Shown piece by piece: positions 35,310-43,033 of a stretch of DNA of 64,000 nt. The notes under the pieces were generated by a model that saw nothing but the letters and a program-made list of their open reading frames with translations, searched no databases and was not told the origin of the DNA. The stretch is from Caproiciproducens sp. NJN-50 (GTDB lineage Bacteria > Bacillota > Clostridia > Oscillospirales > Acutalibacteraceae), in NCBI RefSeq assembly GCF_004103755.1, contig NZ_CP035283.1:1-64000 (forward strand), in the 5' to 3' direction. A program made the translations under genes and the position numbers. The stretch's first letter is position 1, and the number at the start of each line of letters is the position of its first letter.

Positions 35310-35837
35310 ATGAAAAAATCAATGACGGTAAACCTCACCGGCGCGGCGCTCTGCATCGCCCTCGGCCTGATTCTGCCGGTTCTGTTCCACATGGTGGGGG
35401 CCGGTTCGGTCTTTCTTCCCATGCACATTCCGGTTCTGCTCTGCGGCCTGCTGTTCGGCTGGCAGTACGGCGCCGTCTGCGGTTTGATCGTGCCGCTGCT
35501 TTCCTCCCTGCTGACCGGGATGCCGCCCATTTTCCCGACGGCGGCCGCCATGATGCTGGAGCTTTGCGCCTACGGCCTTCTGACCGGTCTGTTTTACAGA
35601 AAGATGCGCTGGAACGTGTACCCCGCATTAATCTGCGCCATGCTGGGCGGAAGAGTGGTTTCCGGCGCCGCGAACGCGGTTTTCCTGGGAATGGCGGATA
35701 AGCCCTACGGATTCGCCGCCTTCCTTTCCGCTTCGTTCGTGCAGGCCGTTCCGGGAATCATCATCCAGATCGTCTTTATCCCCGTGATCGTTCTGGCTCT
35801 GGAAAAGGCGAGCGTATTTAGAAGGGAAAGGGCTTAG
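35310..35837 (+). CDS. ECF transporter S component, substrate unknown
   Basis: 175-residue membrane protein with about six helices of the ECF_trnsprt (PF12822-like) type. Typical features are the GSVFLPMHIPVLLCGLLFG segment, which forms a helix-loop near the ligand site, and a second-half stretch GRVVSGAANAVFLG. It must rely on ECF ATPases and EcfT encoded elsewhere. The regulated leader upstream and the SAM-dependent methyltransferase gene downstream suggest uptake of a vitamin or cofactor precursor, but which one cannot be told. Confidence 0.85.
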   Translation: MKKSMTVNLTGAALCIALGLILPVLFHMVGAGSVFLPMHIPVLLCGLLFGWQYGAVCGLIVPLLSSLLTGMPPIFPTAAAMMLELCAYGLLTGLFYRKMRWNVYPALICAMLGGRVVSGAANAVFLGMADKPYGFAAFLSASFVQAVPGIIIQIVFIPVIVLALEKASVFRRERA

Positions 35838-35845
35838 TCGAATTG

Positions 35846-36442
35846 ATGGAGACAGCATCTCAGACCGGGGAAATCAGGGAATTTTTCGACCGCTGCGCGG
35901 AGACATGGGACTGCCTGGACCGCGGCAGACCGGAAAAGATCGCGGCGATCGTGACATTGTCCGGAGTAAAAGAGGGCTCCCGCGTGGCGGATATCGCCTG
36001 CGGGACGGGGGTCCTGTTTCCTGAAATCCTGTCCAGGAATCCCGCGTTTCTTCTTGGAACGGACCTTTCGGAGAAAATGATCGGCCGGGCGCGCGCAAAG
36101 TTTTCCGACGGGCGGCTGCGCACGGTGGCCTCGGACTGCTTCGAGCTCCGCGAATCGGGGTTCGACACCATTCTGATTTACAACGCGTACCCCCATTTCC
36201 CCGACAAAAAGCGGCTCGCGGAAAAGATGGCCTCCATGCTGAGGAAGGGCGGAAGGCTGATGATCGCGCACGGAACGGGCCGGGCTGCCATCAACGGCCG
36301 CCACAACGGAAAGATGACCGGCCGCATTTCCTGGGAACTGCGGTCCGCGGAAGAAGAAGCCGCGGAATTTTCCGGGCTGTTTCAAATCGATATGACGGCA
36401 GACACGGAGGAAATCTATTTCTTTTCCGGTTTCAGAAAATAA
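35846..36442 (+). CDS. Class I SAM-dependent methyltransferase
   Basis: 198-residue methyltransferase. Motif I VADIACGTGVLFPEIL, the acidic end of strand two in LLGTDLSEKM, and motif post-I DTILIYNAYPHFPDK. The start ATG 35846 follows the S-component stop by eight bases, so it is in one operon with a transporter for a small molecule and may modify that compound; this is inference from context. The stop is followed after two bases by the first hairpin of a 187-bp tandem array. Confidence 0.85.
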   Translation: METASQTGEIREFFDRCAETWDCLDRGRPEKIAAIVTLSGVKEGSRVADIACGTGVLFPEILSRNPAFLLGTDLSEKMIGRARAKFSDGRLRTVASDCFELRESGFDTILIYNAYPHFPDKKRLAEKMASMLRKGGRLMIAHGTGRAAINGRHNGKMTGRISWELRSAEEEAAEFSGLFQIDMTADTEEIYFFSGFRK

Positions 36443-36444
36443 AA

Positions 36445-36960
36445 GCGGCGAGTCGCCGCAGACTACGGCCCGCCGGTCAGCAAACGGTGAATCGGTCGGC
36501 TGAGACAGGCGGGACAGCGGGAAGAAACTCCCGTCGGCGTGCCGCCGCACCTACAGCCCGCCGGTCGGAACGGCAAAAAGCCGTTCGCTTTGTTTAGCGG
36601 GACGGAGGTTAGATACTCCCGAAAGCGAAAGGCGGCGAGTCGCCGCGGACTACGGCCCGCCGGTCAGCAAACGGTGAATCGGTCGGCTGAGACAGGCGGG
36701 ACAGCGGGAAGAAACTCCCGTCGGCGTGCCGCCGCACCTACAGCCCGCCGGTCGGAACGGCAAAAAGCCGTTCGCTTTGTTTAGCGGGACGGAGGTTAGA
36801 TACTCCCGAAAGCGAAAGGCGGCGAGTCGCCGCGGACTACGGCCCGCCGGTCAGCACACAGAAGAAGGCGGGCTGAGACAGGCGGGACGGAGATAAGAAT
36901 CTCCCGAAGGCGAAAAGCGTGGACGGCGGAGCCGCGAAAGACACTGTGCGTCCTTGTCTG
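36445..36960 (+). repeat. 187-bp tandem array of family A
   Basis: Units begin at 36445, 36632 and 36819; the first two are complete (187 bp) and differ at only a few bases, the third is partial. Each unit has two hairpins, GCGGCG-AGT-CGCCGC and a GGCGTGCCGCC form, plus GGCAAAAAGCCGTTCGC and AGCGGGACGGAGGTTAG. The array ends with the second hairpin GACAC-TGT-GCGTC near 36940. Confidence 0.92.
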
Positions 36961-37009
36961 CCAAAAGGCAAATATTTTCATTTTGTATTATAATTGAGGA
37001 ATACAACGG

Positions 37010-37231
37010 ATTGTTAATAAAAATCGGGAACGGAGCGCCATCAGGTAAGGCGCTCCGTTCCCTGTTTTGCCGGCGGAATCTCTCTCACTGCGCCGGGATG
37101 GTCGGGTTTTCTTCTGTCCACATTCTTCTCTTCACACTTACCGGAATTCCGTCGGCGGGCGGCGTGACGCCGCGCAGCCGCCGAGGGGTTCAGCCTCGGC
37201 CGGGCGCGGCAATCGCCGCCCGCAAGGCAAC
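37010..37231. repeat. Family C cassette flank, ncRNA copy 2
   Basis: Homologous to 11640-12041. Opens with a strong terminator (GGGAACGGAGCGCC and its complement, 37028-37064, then TGTTTT) and continues with the GGCGGAAT and GGGCGGCGTGACGCCGC hairpin blocks. Noncoding. Confidence 0.75.
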
Positions 37232-37451
37232 AAAAAGCGCCGGTACGGAATTTGTCATTCCATACACCGGCGCGCGCGCAATCAGGTCAGGGGATCATCC
37301 TTCCCCCCTCTGTACAAAAACAGAAAAAGGAAGTATAATAGGTCCTGCAATGCGCGGTGAATTCCGTGGTATATGGAGGGTGGTTCTCCGTATGCAGGAG
37401 GCGGGTGCTCGTAACACCTTGCCTCTGCATTGCGTTTTTTATTTACCTTGC
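37232..37451 (-). ncRNA. Candidate structured small RNA, family C copy 2
   Basis: Predicted minus-strand transcript of about 220 nt. Promoter TTGAAA (37486-37481), 17-base spacer, TATAAT (37463-37458). Terminator: GC stem 37237-37274 then TTTTT on this strand. Same internal fold as copy 1: closing stem 37346-37353 with 37427-37433, hairpin loops differ (TTTCGA in copy 1, TCGTAA here) while the stem is kept. The plus strand also has TGTACA-17-TATAAT (37311-37339) and a T-run after the closing stem (37435-37440). Confidence 0.6.
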
Positions 37452-37489
37452 GATTCTATTATAATCCTTAATTTACCAAATTTCAACAG

Positions 37490-37753
37490 GTAATATTTGA
37501 TTTGATATTTTATCGGTTTTTGAGTGCTTGGCGCCCGGGCCTCTTAACCCCAATTTTTTCTATTCTATCTTTTTGTCCTCAGGCCGGATTCCTGTGGGCC
37601 TATGGCCCGGTTCCCCTTAACCTTATTTTTTCTTTGGCCGGGGCGCGGGTGGCGATTATATGTTTGCCTTTAGCAAGTGCCTCTTAACCCAAAATTTCTT
37701 CTATTTTCTTTTTCTGTCCTCAGGCCGGACAGGCCCTTCCTTTCGGCTCCGGG
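37490..37753 (-). repeat. Family B repeats adjoining IS30 copy 1
   Basis: Two to three inverted family-B units (CTCTTAACCCC, then GTCCTCAGGCCGG) and the left half of the CTTTCGG palindrome in which the IS sits. Noncoding. Confidence 0.65.
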
Positions 37754-38831
37754 TGAATTGTCAAGTGAAGTGCAACAGATAAGAAGAAATGACTTCAGCA
37801 GGAGTTTTCCAATTCAAACATTTACGCGGGCGGTCGTTGAGACGCTCCATGACAAATGCCACGGCTTCTGGGGTAAGTTCTGTAAAACGGGTTCCTCTGG
37901 GGAAAAACTGACGAATCAATCCGTTCGTATTTTCCACAGTTGGCTTCTGCCACGGAGAGGCTGGGCGAGTGTAATAATACAACGCTTCAAAGCGGCTCTC
38001 AAATTCACGGTGGCAGTTGAATTCGATCCCTCGATCCGACGTTACCGTGCGGAGCGGAACCTTTCCGCCTTCAAAGAAGAACTCAAAGCCCCGCATGACT
38101 TCTTCCCGTCTGATGTTGCGCAGGACGGCCAGGCAGCAGTATCGACTTTTTCGGTCGGTCACATTCAGCAAATAAACGCGTTTTGCTTGTCCGAACACGA
38201 TCGTGTCAGCTTCCCAGTCTCCAAGTCTCTTTCTGCGTAGAACTTCTTTGCTTCTCTCCCGGATTTCCCGCGCCCCGGCCTTGTACCCACGAGTTTCTCC
38301 ATGCTGACGGCCATAGTGACGCAGTTTCATCGTAAGTTGTACGGAACGTGGCAGCAAGTCCGCGCGTAGCGACCGATATATGCTGCTGTGCGAGATTTTC
38401 ATGTCCCGGTCATCCGGATAGTCTAACCGGATTCTTCCGGCAATTTGTTCGGGCGACCATGACAATTCAAGCTTTTCGGATATGTAAGCTGTCAGACGTG
38501 GGTTTTGATACAGCCTCTTCCGGCGGCATTCCATTCGCCGTTCAAGGTACCGGGCCCGTGCCGGAACGCTAAGATATTTTTGTCCCGAACGGTTCCTCTT
38601 GATCTCCCGGCTGATTGTGCCCGGATCCCTTTGCAACCTGCGTGCAAGCTGCCTCATACTGATCCCGTTATTCCACAATTGGGCTATCAATGCGCGCTCT
38701 TTTGGTGTAAGATGGTGGTAGTCCATAAAAAGCCTCTCCTTCAGTGGTGTCTTTTCAACTCCTACTGTATCATGGATTTGGCTTTTTGTGGACTCTTTCT
38801 ACCCTCCTGTTGCACTTGCTATTTTAATTCA
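37754..38831 (-). mobile_element. IS30-family insertion sequence, copy 1
   Basis: 1078-bp element with 25-bp imperfect terminal inverted repeats (TGAATTGTCAAGTGAAGTGC... at the plus-strand left end, TGAATTAAAATAGCAAGTGC... at the other, both ending GCAACAG). It carries one transposase gene on the minus strand. Each end is bordered by GGG/CCC and by arms of a CTTTCG/CGAAAG palindrome. A second copy of the same length lies at 50698-51775. Confidence 0.92.
37761..38726 (-). CDS. IS30-family transposase, copy 1
   Basis: 321-residue DDE transposase. The N-terminal HTH (MDYHHLTPKERALIAQLW; MRQLARRLQRDPGTISREI) binds the element ends; the catalytic core has GDWEADTI (169-176), TSDRGIEF and PTVENTNG with the Asp-Asp-Glu triad. 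Compared with copy 2 it has four substitutions: Ser for Trp119, Val for Ala162, Val for Gly177 and Val for Ala184. Trp119 and Gly177 lie in conserved stretches, so this copy may be less active, though it is intact. Confidence 0.95.
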   Translation of the reverse strand: MDYHHLTPKERALIAQLWNNGISMRQLARRLQRDPGTISREIKRNRSGQKYLSVPARARYLERRMECRRKRLYQNPRLTAYISEKLELSWSPEQIAGRIRLDYPDDRDMKISHSSIYRSLRADLLPRSVQLTMKLRHYGRQHGETRGYKAGAREIRERSKEVLRRKRLGDWEADTIVFGQAKRVYLLNVTDRKSRYCCLAVLRNIRREEVMRGFEFFFEGGKVPLRTVTSDRGIEFNCHREFESRFEALYYYTRPASPWQKPTVENTNGLIRQFFPRGTRFTELTPEAVAFVMERLNDRPRKCLNWKTPAEVISSYLLHFT

Positions 38832-39185
38832 CCCTTGAACGAAAGGAGGGGCCTGCGCGGCCTGAGCGCAAGAGTAGAAGTAAGAAGAAATTAGGGTTAA
38901 GAGCCACCGAGCCTCAGGTCCGCAAAAGATCAGCCCGCGCGGCCTGAGCGCAAAGAAGAAAATAAGAAGAAATAAAAGGTTAAGAGCCACCGAGCCTCAG
39001 GCCCGCAAAAGATCAGCCCGCGGCCCGAGCGCAAGAGTAGAAGTAAGAAGAAATTAGGGTTAAGAGCCACCGAGCCTCAGGTCCGCAAAAGATCGGCCCG
39101 CGCGGCCCGAGCGCAAAGAAGGCTGAAGTCGTGACCGCCGTAGGCGCAAAAGACGCTGCGCGTCCGGCCTGAGCACAAAAAGAAA
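38832..39185 (+). repeat. Family B tandem array
   Basis: Three to four head-to-tail units of about 80 bp: GCGGCCTGAGCGCAAGAG, then TAGAAGTAAGAAGAAATTAG, GGTTAAGAGCCACCGAGCC, TCAGGTCCGCAAAAGATC. Copies start near 38856, 38937 and 39016. One unit also follows IS30 copy 2 (51790-51890). No coding frame. Confidence 0.88.
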
Positions 39186-39226
39186 AAGGACCTTTGTCCC
39201 ATATGATTCAGATAAGGAGAAAACAA

Positions 39227-40072
39227 ATGCTGAAAATCGGCTGCCACCTTTCGGCGGCGAAAGGATACGCCTCGATGTGCCGCGACGCGCTCTCGATCGG
39301 CGCGAACACGTTCCAGTTCTTTACGCGCAACCCGCGCGGAGGCAGAGCCCGCGCGCTCGACCCGAAAGATGAAAATCAGTTCCTTCAGCTGATGCGGGAA
39401 AACAACATCGGTCCGGTCGTCGCGCACGCGCCGTACACCATGAACGTCTGCTCCGCCGACGAAAAGGTCCGCGCGTTCGGGTGTTCGGTGCTGGCGGACG
39501 ATCTGGCGCGCATGGAGCGCCTACCCGGCAACTGCTATAATCTTCACCCCGGCAGCCACGGCGGGCAGGGCGCGGAGGAGGGTATCCGGATGATCGCCGG
39601 CGCGCTCAACGAAATTCTAACGCCGGAAATGCATACCACGGTTCTTCTTGAAACCATGGCCGGCAAGGGGAGCGAGGTCGGCCGCAGTTTCGAGGAACTG
39701 AGGGCGATTCTCGACCGGGTGGAGTGTTCGGAGCGGATCGGCGTTTGCCTCGACACCTGCCATATATTCGACGCGGGGTACGACATCGTCGGCGACCCGG
39801 ACGGCGTGCTGGGGGAATTCGACCGCGCCGTCGGCCTTTCCCGGCTGCGGGCCGTTCATCTGAACGACAGCAAAAATCCCATCGGCAGCCGCAAGGACCG
39901 GCACGAGCGGATCGGCGAGGGGCGGATCGGCTTCGACGCCCTGCTCCGCTTCGCCCGCCATCCCGCCGTGCGGGATCTTCCGCTGATCCTGGAAACGCCG
40001 AACGACCTTTCAGGCCACGGAAGGGAAATCGCGGCAATTTCGGCGGCATGGAAAACCTCCGGAAATCCGTAA
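39227..40072 (+). CDS. nfo: Deoxyribonuclease IV (endonuclease IV)
   Basis: 281-residue AP endonuclease of base excision repair, a TIM barrel with three zinc ions. Typical segments: MLKIGCHLSAAKGYASMC, VVAHAPYTMN, YNLHPGSHGG, LLETMAGKGSEVG, ICLDTCHIFDAGYD-like stretch (GVCLDTCHIFDAGYD), and the His/Asp/Glu ligands in HLNDSK, HERIGEG and LILETPN. ATG 39227 has AAGGAG upstream; a longer frame from 39194 is not needed. It is a single gene between repeats and the C1q-like gene. Confidence 0.96.
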   Translation: MLKIGCHLSAAKGYASMCRDALSIGANTFQFFTRNPRGGRARALDPKDENQFLQLMRENNIGPVVAHAPYTMNVCSADEKVRAFGCSVLADDLARMERLPGNCYNLHPGSHGGQGAEEGIRMIAGALNEILTPEMHTTVLLETMAGKGSEVGRSFEELRAILDRVECSERIGVCLDTCHIFDAGYDIVGDPDGVLGEFDRAVGLSRLRAVHLNDSKNPIGSRKDRHERIGEGRIGFDALLRFARHPAVRDLPLILETPNDLSGHGREIAAISAAWKTSGNP

Positions 40073-40106
40073 GGCAGCCGGGCCTGTTCCTGAATGGCAT
40101 AAAAGA

Positions 40107-40613
40107 CTAAGAAAGGCGGTATGCGGACCAAAAGGAATCTGTCAGCGTAAAGGCCACGCTCATCCCGTCCGAATTGTAGTAGAGGCTGACCACGTCCCCC
40201 TTTGTCAGGGAAACAACTCCGGTAAGGGTGACGGCGCTGCTCCCCAGGATGCCTCTGATCGACAGGGCCAGAACGCTGATATTGACAATCGGTAGTAATC
40301 CGCTGATCAGCTGGGCCGCGGCGGGGGAAGTCCTCCGGATGACGAAGAAAGGGTTGATGTCGTTTCCCAGCGAAATGGTGATGGCCGTGTTGGTGACATA
40401 ATTTACCGTCGCCTGCATCGCGTAGAGGCCGGTGGCCGGAGCGGTATAATTCCCGCTGGCGGCGTTGAAGCTGGAACTGCTGAAATAGGGCGATGTGACG
40501 GTCCAGCCGGATAATACCGTGCTGGAAGAAACCGCGAACGAGGGCAGGGCGGCGGAGAAACCTTCGGCTGAAGCGTTCGGGCATGTGCAGGCCGGCTTAA
40601 AAAGTTGAAGCAT
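40107..40613 (-). CDS. C1q/TNF-like (BclA C-terminal type) surface protein
   Basis: 168-residue protein made largely of one beta-sandwich domain like the C-terminal domain of exosporium proteins: segments ASGNYTAPATGLYAMQATVN, AITISLGNDINPFFV, TLTGVVSLTKGDVVSLYYN and FWSAYRLS. The collagen-like repeats usual in BclA are missing; instead there is a short N-terminus with CTCPNASAEG. No signal peptide, which fits assembly on a spore or forespore surface. GGAG lies about 14 bases before the ATG. Spore role is inference. Confidence 0.75.
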   Translation of the reverse strand: MLQLFKPACTCPNASAEGFSAALPSFAVSSSTVLSGWTVTSPYFSSSSFNAASGNYTAPATGLYAMQATVNYVTNTAITISLGNDINPFFVIRRTSPAAAQLISGLLPIVNISVLALSIRGILGSSAVTLTGVVSLTKGDVVSLYYNSDGMSVAFTLTDSFWSAYRLS

Positions 40614-40711
40614 AGGTCAAGTTCACTCCGTTTTTCAGAAATCAAGCCCGGCAAAAGGGTTCAATCTTATAGTATTCATCCCGCCGCCCGGGTTCCGCAT
40701 AAACGCTCAAG

Positions 40712-40739
40712 GCCTCCGGATTTTTCCGGAGGCTTTTTT
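40712..40739 (+). terminator. Intrinsic terminator-like hairpin
   Basis: GCCTCCGGA-TTTT-TCCGGAGGC followed by six T on the plus strand. No intact plus-strand gene ends near it; it lies just past the stop of the decayed minus-strand gene. Confidence 0.8.
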
Positions 40740-41190
40740 ACGTTCTGTCCAGCAATTCCCGGATTTTGCCGATGATTTCCCCGTCTGTAGAATCATAATG
40801 CCCGCCGCCGCTTCCCTGTGCAGCAGCTCCGTGATACGGCGCTCCATGGCGTTTGCTTTTTGATTTGTTTCAGCCAGGTCAACCGCTTGGGGAAACGCCC
40901 GCAGAAACGATTCGGCCAGTTCGTCCCGCCTGCTCAGAAACAGCACGTCGCAGCCGTCGTAAGGAACAATTTCCATCCATGACCGCGCGCGGATTCAGCG
41001 GCACCGGCTCGTCCTGACAATAGCGCTGGCTCTCCCATTCCGGGAGCGGGTACCGCCGAAGCTCCTCAACCGGAATCTCCTTTGGGTAGGCGGAAAGGAC
41101 CGCGGAAATAAAAGTCCTCTTTTCCCCGGCATGATTCCATATTAGCGTATTGTAGGGAAAAATAAAATCAAACGCATAAAACCTTCACAT
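40738..41190 (-). pseudogene. Decayed gene, family not recognised
   Basis: The minus strand encodes one protein only if two frameshifts are corrected. Upstream part: YAFDFIFPYNTLIWNHAGEK, then AYPKEIPVEELRRYPLPEW and PLNPRAVM; near 40980 the frame shifts to MEIVPYDGCDVLFLSRRDEL and on to LLHREAAAG; near 40808 it shifts again to GHYDSTDGEIIGKIRELLDR before the stop. The joined product of about 150 residues reads naturally across the shifts. I do not know the family. Confidence 0.6.
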
Positions 41191-41252
41191 TTAAATATAA
41201 ATAGTAAAAATTAAATAATTTAAGAATAAACTTAAAAATATTGATTTTAATA

Positions 41253-41281
41253 TTGACATTATTAAGATTTGCCGCTATGAT
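41253..41281 (+). promoter_or_regulatory. Promoter of the DUF2089 operon
   Basis: TTGACA (41253-41258), 17-base spacer, TATGAT (41276-41281), in very AT-rich sequence; transcription start expected near 41288. Confidence 0.78.
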
Positions 41282-41311
41282 AAGACTGAAATAAAAAGCG
41301 GAGATGATCGA

Positions 41312-41680
41312 ATGGAATACGCGGCGCCAACCAAATGCTCGGTCTGCGGGGCGGAGCTGCAGATCACGCGCCTGACCTGCCCGAACTGTTCGTCGGAAAT
41401 TACGGGCGTTTTTTCTCCCTGCCGGTACTGTTCGCTGAACGAGCGGCAGAAGCTGTTTCTGGACACCTTTTTAAAGTGCCGCGGCAACATCAAAGAGGTG
41501 GAGCGGACGCTGTCCGTTTCATACCCGACGGTAAAGAACATGCTGGAAGAGCTGCTTGCGGCGCTTTTCCCCCAGGACCCGCCCGCCCCGGACCGTCCGG
41601 ACCCGGAGGAAGTCCTCGATCTGCTGGAGCAGAAAAAGATCACGGCGGAGGAAGCGGCAAAGCTGCTTTCCGGAAAATAA
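41312..41680 (+). CDS. DUF2089 family zinc-ribbon/HTH protein
   Basis: 122-residue probable regulator. CSVC (9-12) and CPNC (24-27) with CRYC form a zinc ribbon, and the segment LSVSYPTVKNMLEELLAALF is the helix-turn-helix that defines DUF2089. The C-terminus (EVLDLLEQKKITAEEAAKLL) is a short helical motif repeated in the next gene. It is first in a four-gene set that resembles the yvlABCD genes of Bacillus, which belong to the envelope-stress regulon there; regulation here is inferred. Confidence 0.87.
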   Translation: MEYAAPTKCSVCGAELQITRLTCPNCSSEITGVFSPCRYCSLNERQKLFLDTFLKCRGNIKEVERTLSVSYPTVKNMLEELLAALFPQDPPAPDRPDPEEVLDLLEQKKITAEEAAKLLSGK

Positions 41681-41709
41681 TCCTATCAAATTTTTCAGGA
41701 GGAATCCCC

Positions 41710-42153
41710 ATGAACGGAAACGAGAAAACCCGCATCCTGAACCTGCTCCGCGACGGAGCGATCACGACGGAGGAAGCCGAGCGCCTGCTGGACGCGCTGG
41801 AGAGCCGCCGGGAGCCGGAGCCCGGACCGGAGCCGGTCGTTCTGAAGGACAGCCGCGGCCGCAAGCCGAAGAAGCTGCGGATTCTGGTCGACAACGCGGA
41901 GGCAAACAACGGAAAAGCGAAAGTCAACGTGAGCATCCCGATCTCCCTGATCCGGTCCCTGGGGCCGATCGCGCTTTCCAGCATTCCGAAGAAGACAAAG
42001 CAGGAGCTGGAAGAAAACGGCGTGGACGTCGCCTCCATCCTCTCACAGGTGGAGGAGCTGATCGAAAGCGGCGCGGATGAGGATTTCGTCAATGTCGACA
42101 CCGGCGACGGAGAAGGAGAAGGTTCTTCGAAGGTCAGGATTTATGTCGAATAG
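41710..42153 (+). CDS. YvlB/LiaX-related protein with SHOCT-like N-terminus
   Basis: 147-residue soluble protein. The N-terminal helix pair KTRILNLLRDGAITTEEAER is the short SHOCT-like motif, also found at the end of the upstream DUF2089 protein; the rest (VNVSIPISLIRSLGPIA ... VNVDTGDGEGEGSSKVRIYVE) is beta-rich and acidic. Such proteins pair with DUF2089 regulators in envelope-stress loci. AGGAGG precedes the ATG at 41710. Function unknown beyond this association. Confidence 0.78.
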   Translation: MNGNEKTRILNLLRDGAITTEEAERLLDALESRREPEPGPEPVVLKDSRGRKPKKLRILVDNAEANNGKAKVNVSIPISLIRSLGPIALSSIPKKTKQELEENGVDVASILSQVEELIESGADEDFVNVDTGDGEGEGSSKVRIYVE

Positions 42154-42463
42154 GCCGGCGGTGCTGCTGTGGGTTTCGGTGAAAATCCGGAACGGCCCGG
42201 ACAAACGGGGATTTTCGTTCGGCGTTCCGGTCCCGCTGTTCCTCCTGTTCCAGTGGACGGATATGGCGGAGGACGCGCTTACGCTCGCCCGTCTGTTCCC
42301 CGGCGCGCGGCGGTCCCTGGACCGGGTCCCGGTCTTCGATATTCTGCCCGCGCTCAGGCGGTTTGCCGAAGAGCTGTGCAGGACCGGACCGGAGGAGCTT
42401 GCCGACGTCGACGTGGAGGAACCCGGGGGGCGCCGGGTTCGGGTCAGGTGTTTCTTGAGATAA
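42143..42463 (+). CDS. Hypothetical protein in DUF2089 operon
   Basis: 106-residue protein starting at ATG 42143, overlapping the end of the previous gene by 11 bases. It reads MSNRPAVLLWVSVKIRNGPD, then GFSFGVPVPLFLLFQWTDMA, and ends VEEPGGRRVRVRCFLR. Mixed alpha/beta with no motif I can name. Position and overlap argue it is real. Confidence 0.6.
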   Translation: MSNRPAVLLWVSVKIRNGPDKRGFSFGVPVPLFLLFQWTDMAEDALTLARLFPGARRSLDRVPVFDILPALRRFAEELCRTGPEELADVDVEEPGGRRVRVRCFLR

Positions 42464-42485
42464 GCTGATGGAAAGTAGGAGCAAT

Positions 42486-42839
42486 ATGAGATTATTTGTC
42501 AAGTGGCTGGTCTGCGCGGTCTCGCTGTTTCTGGCCGCGAGGCTTTTTCCGGGAGGTTTCGTCCTTTGGGGCGGATGGGCGGCCATGATCGCCTGCGCCA
42601 CCATTCTCTGGTTATTGAACATCTTTCTGCGGCCTGTGCTGCAGGTCCTGGCGCTGCCGTTCACCCTTGTGACCTTCGGGCTGTTCAGCCTTGTGGTCAA
42701 CGGGATCGTGGTCGCGCTGGCGGCCGCGCTGATTCCCGGAATCGTCATTCGGGGTCTGGGAGTCTGCGTGTTTATCTCCCTTCTGGTTTCGGCAGGCAAC
42801 CTGTTGTTTGCCCGGAGATCGCATTGGCGCGCTGATTAA
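42486..42839 (+). CDS. Phage holin family 4 / YvlD-like membrane protein
   Basis: 117-residue protein with four closely spaced transmembrane helices, including NIFLRPVLQVLALPFTLVTFG, the signature of the Mycobacterium/YvlD branch of Phage_hol family 4. Despite the name these are chromosomal envelope proteins. ATG 42486 has AGGAG five bases upstream. It closes the DUF2089-YvlB-like-YvlD-like operon. Confidence 0.88.
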   Translation: MRLFVKWLVCAVSLFLAARLFPGGFVLWGGWAAMIACATILWLLNIFLRPVLQVLALPFTLVTFGLFSLVVNGIVVALAAALIPGIVIRGLGVCVFISLLVSAGNLLFARRSHWRAD

Positions 42840-43033
42840 GATACGGAAATACAATTGAATTTTTGAACGAAATAAACGTCGGCTGGGCGCTGAAAAATCA
42901 GACGTCCGGCGGACGCCGGGGATCTTTTACGCTTTTTTTCGCTGTCAATTTCGCCGTCCGCCGGCTTTCGGCGTCCGGCGCAAACTCTTTGGCGGGAAGC
43001 GCAAGGGGATTTTCGAGAAAGGAAGACAGTCAA

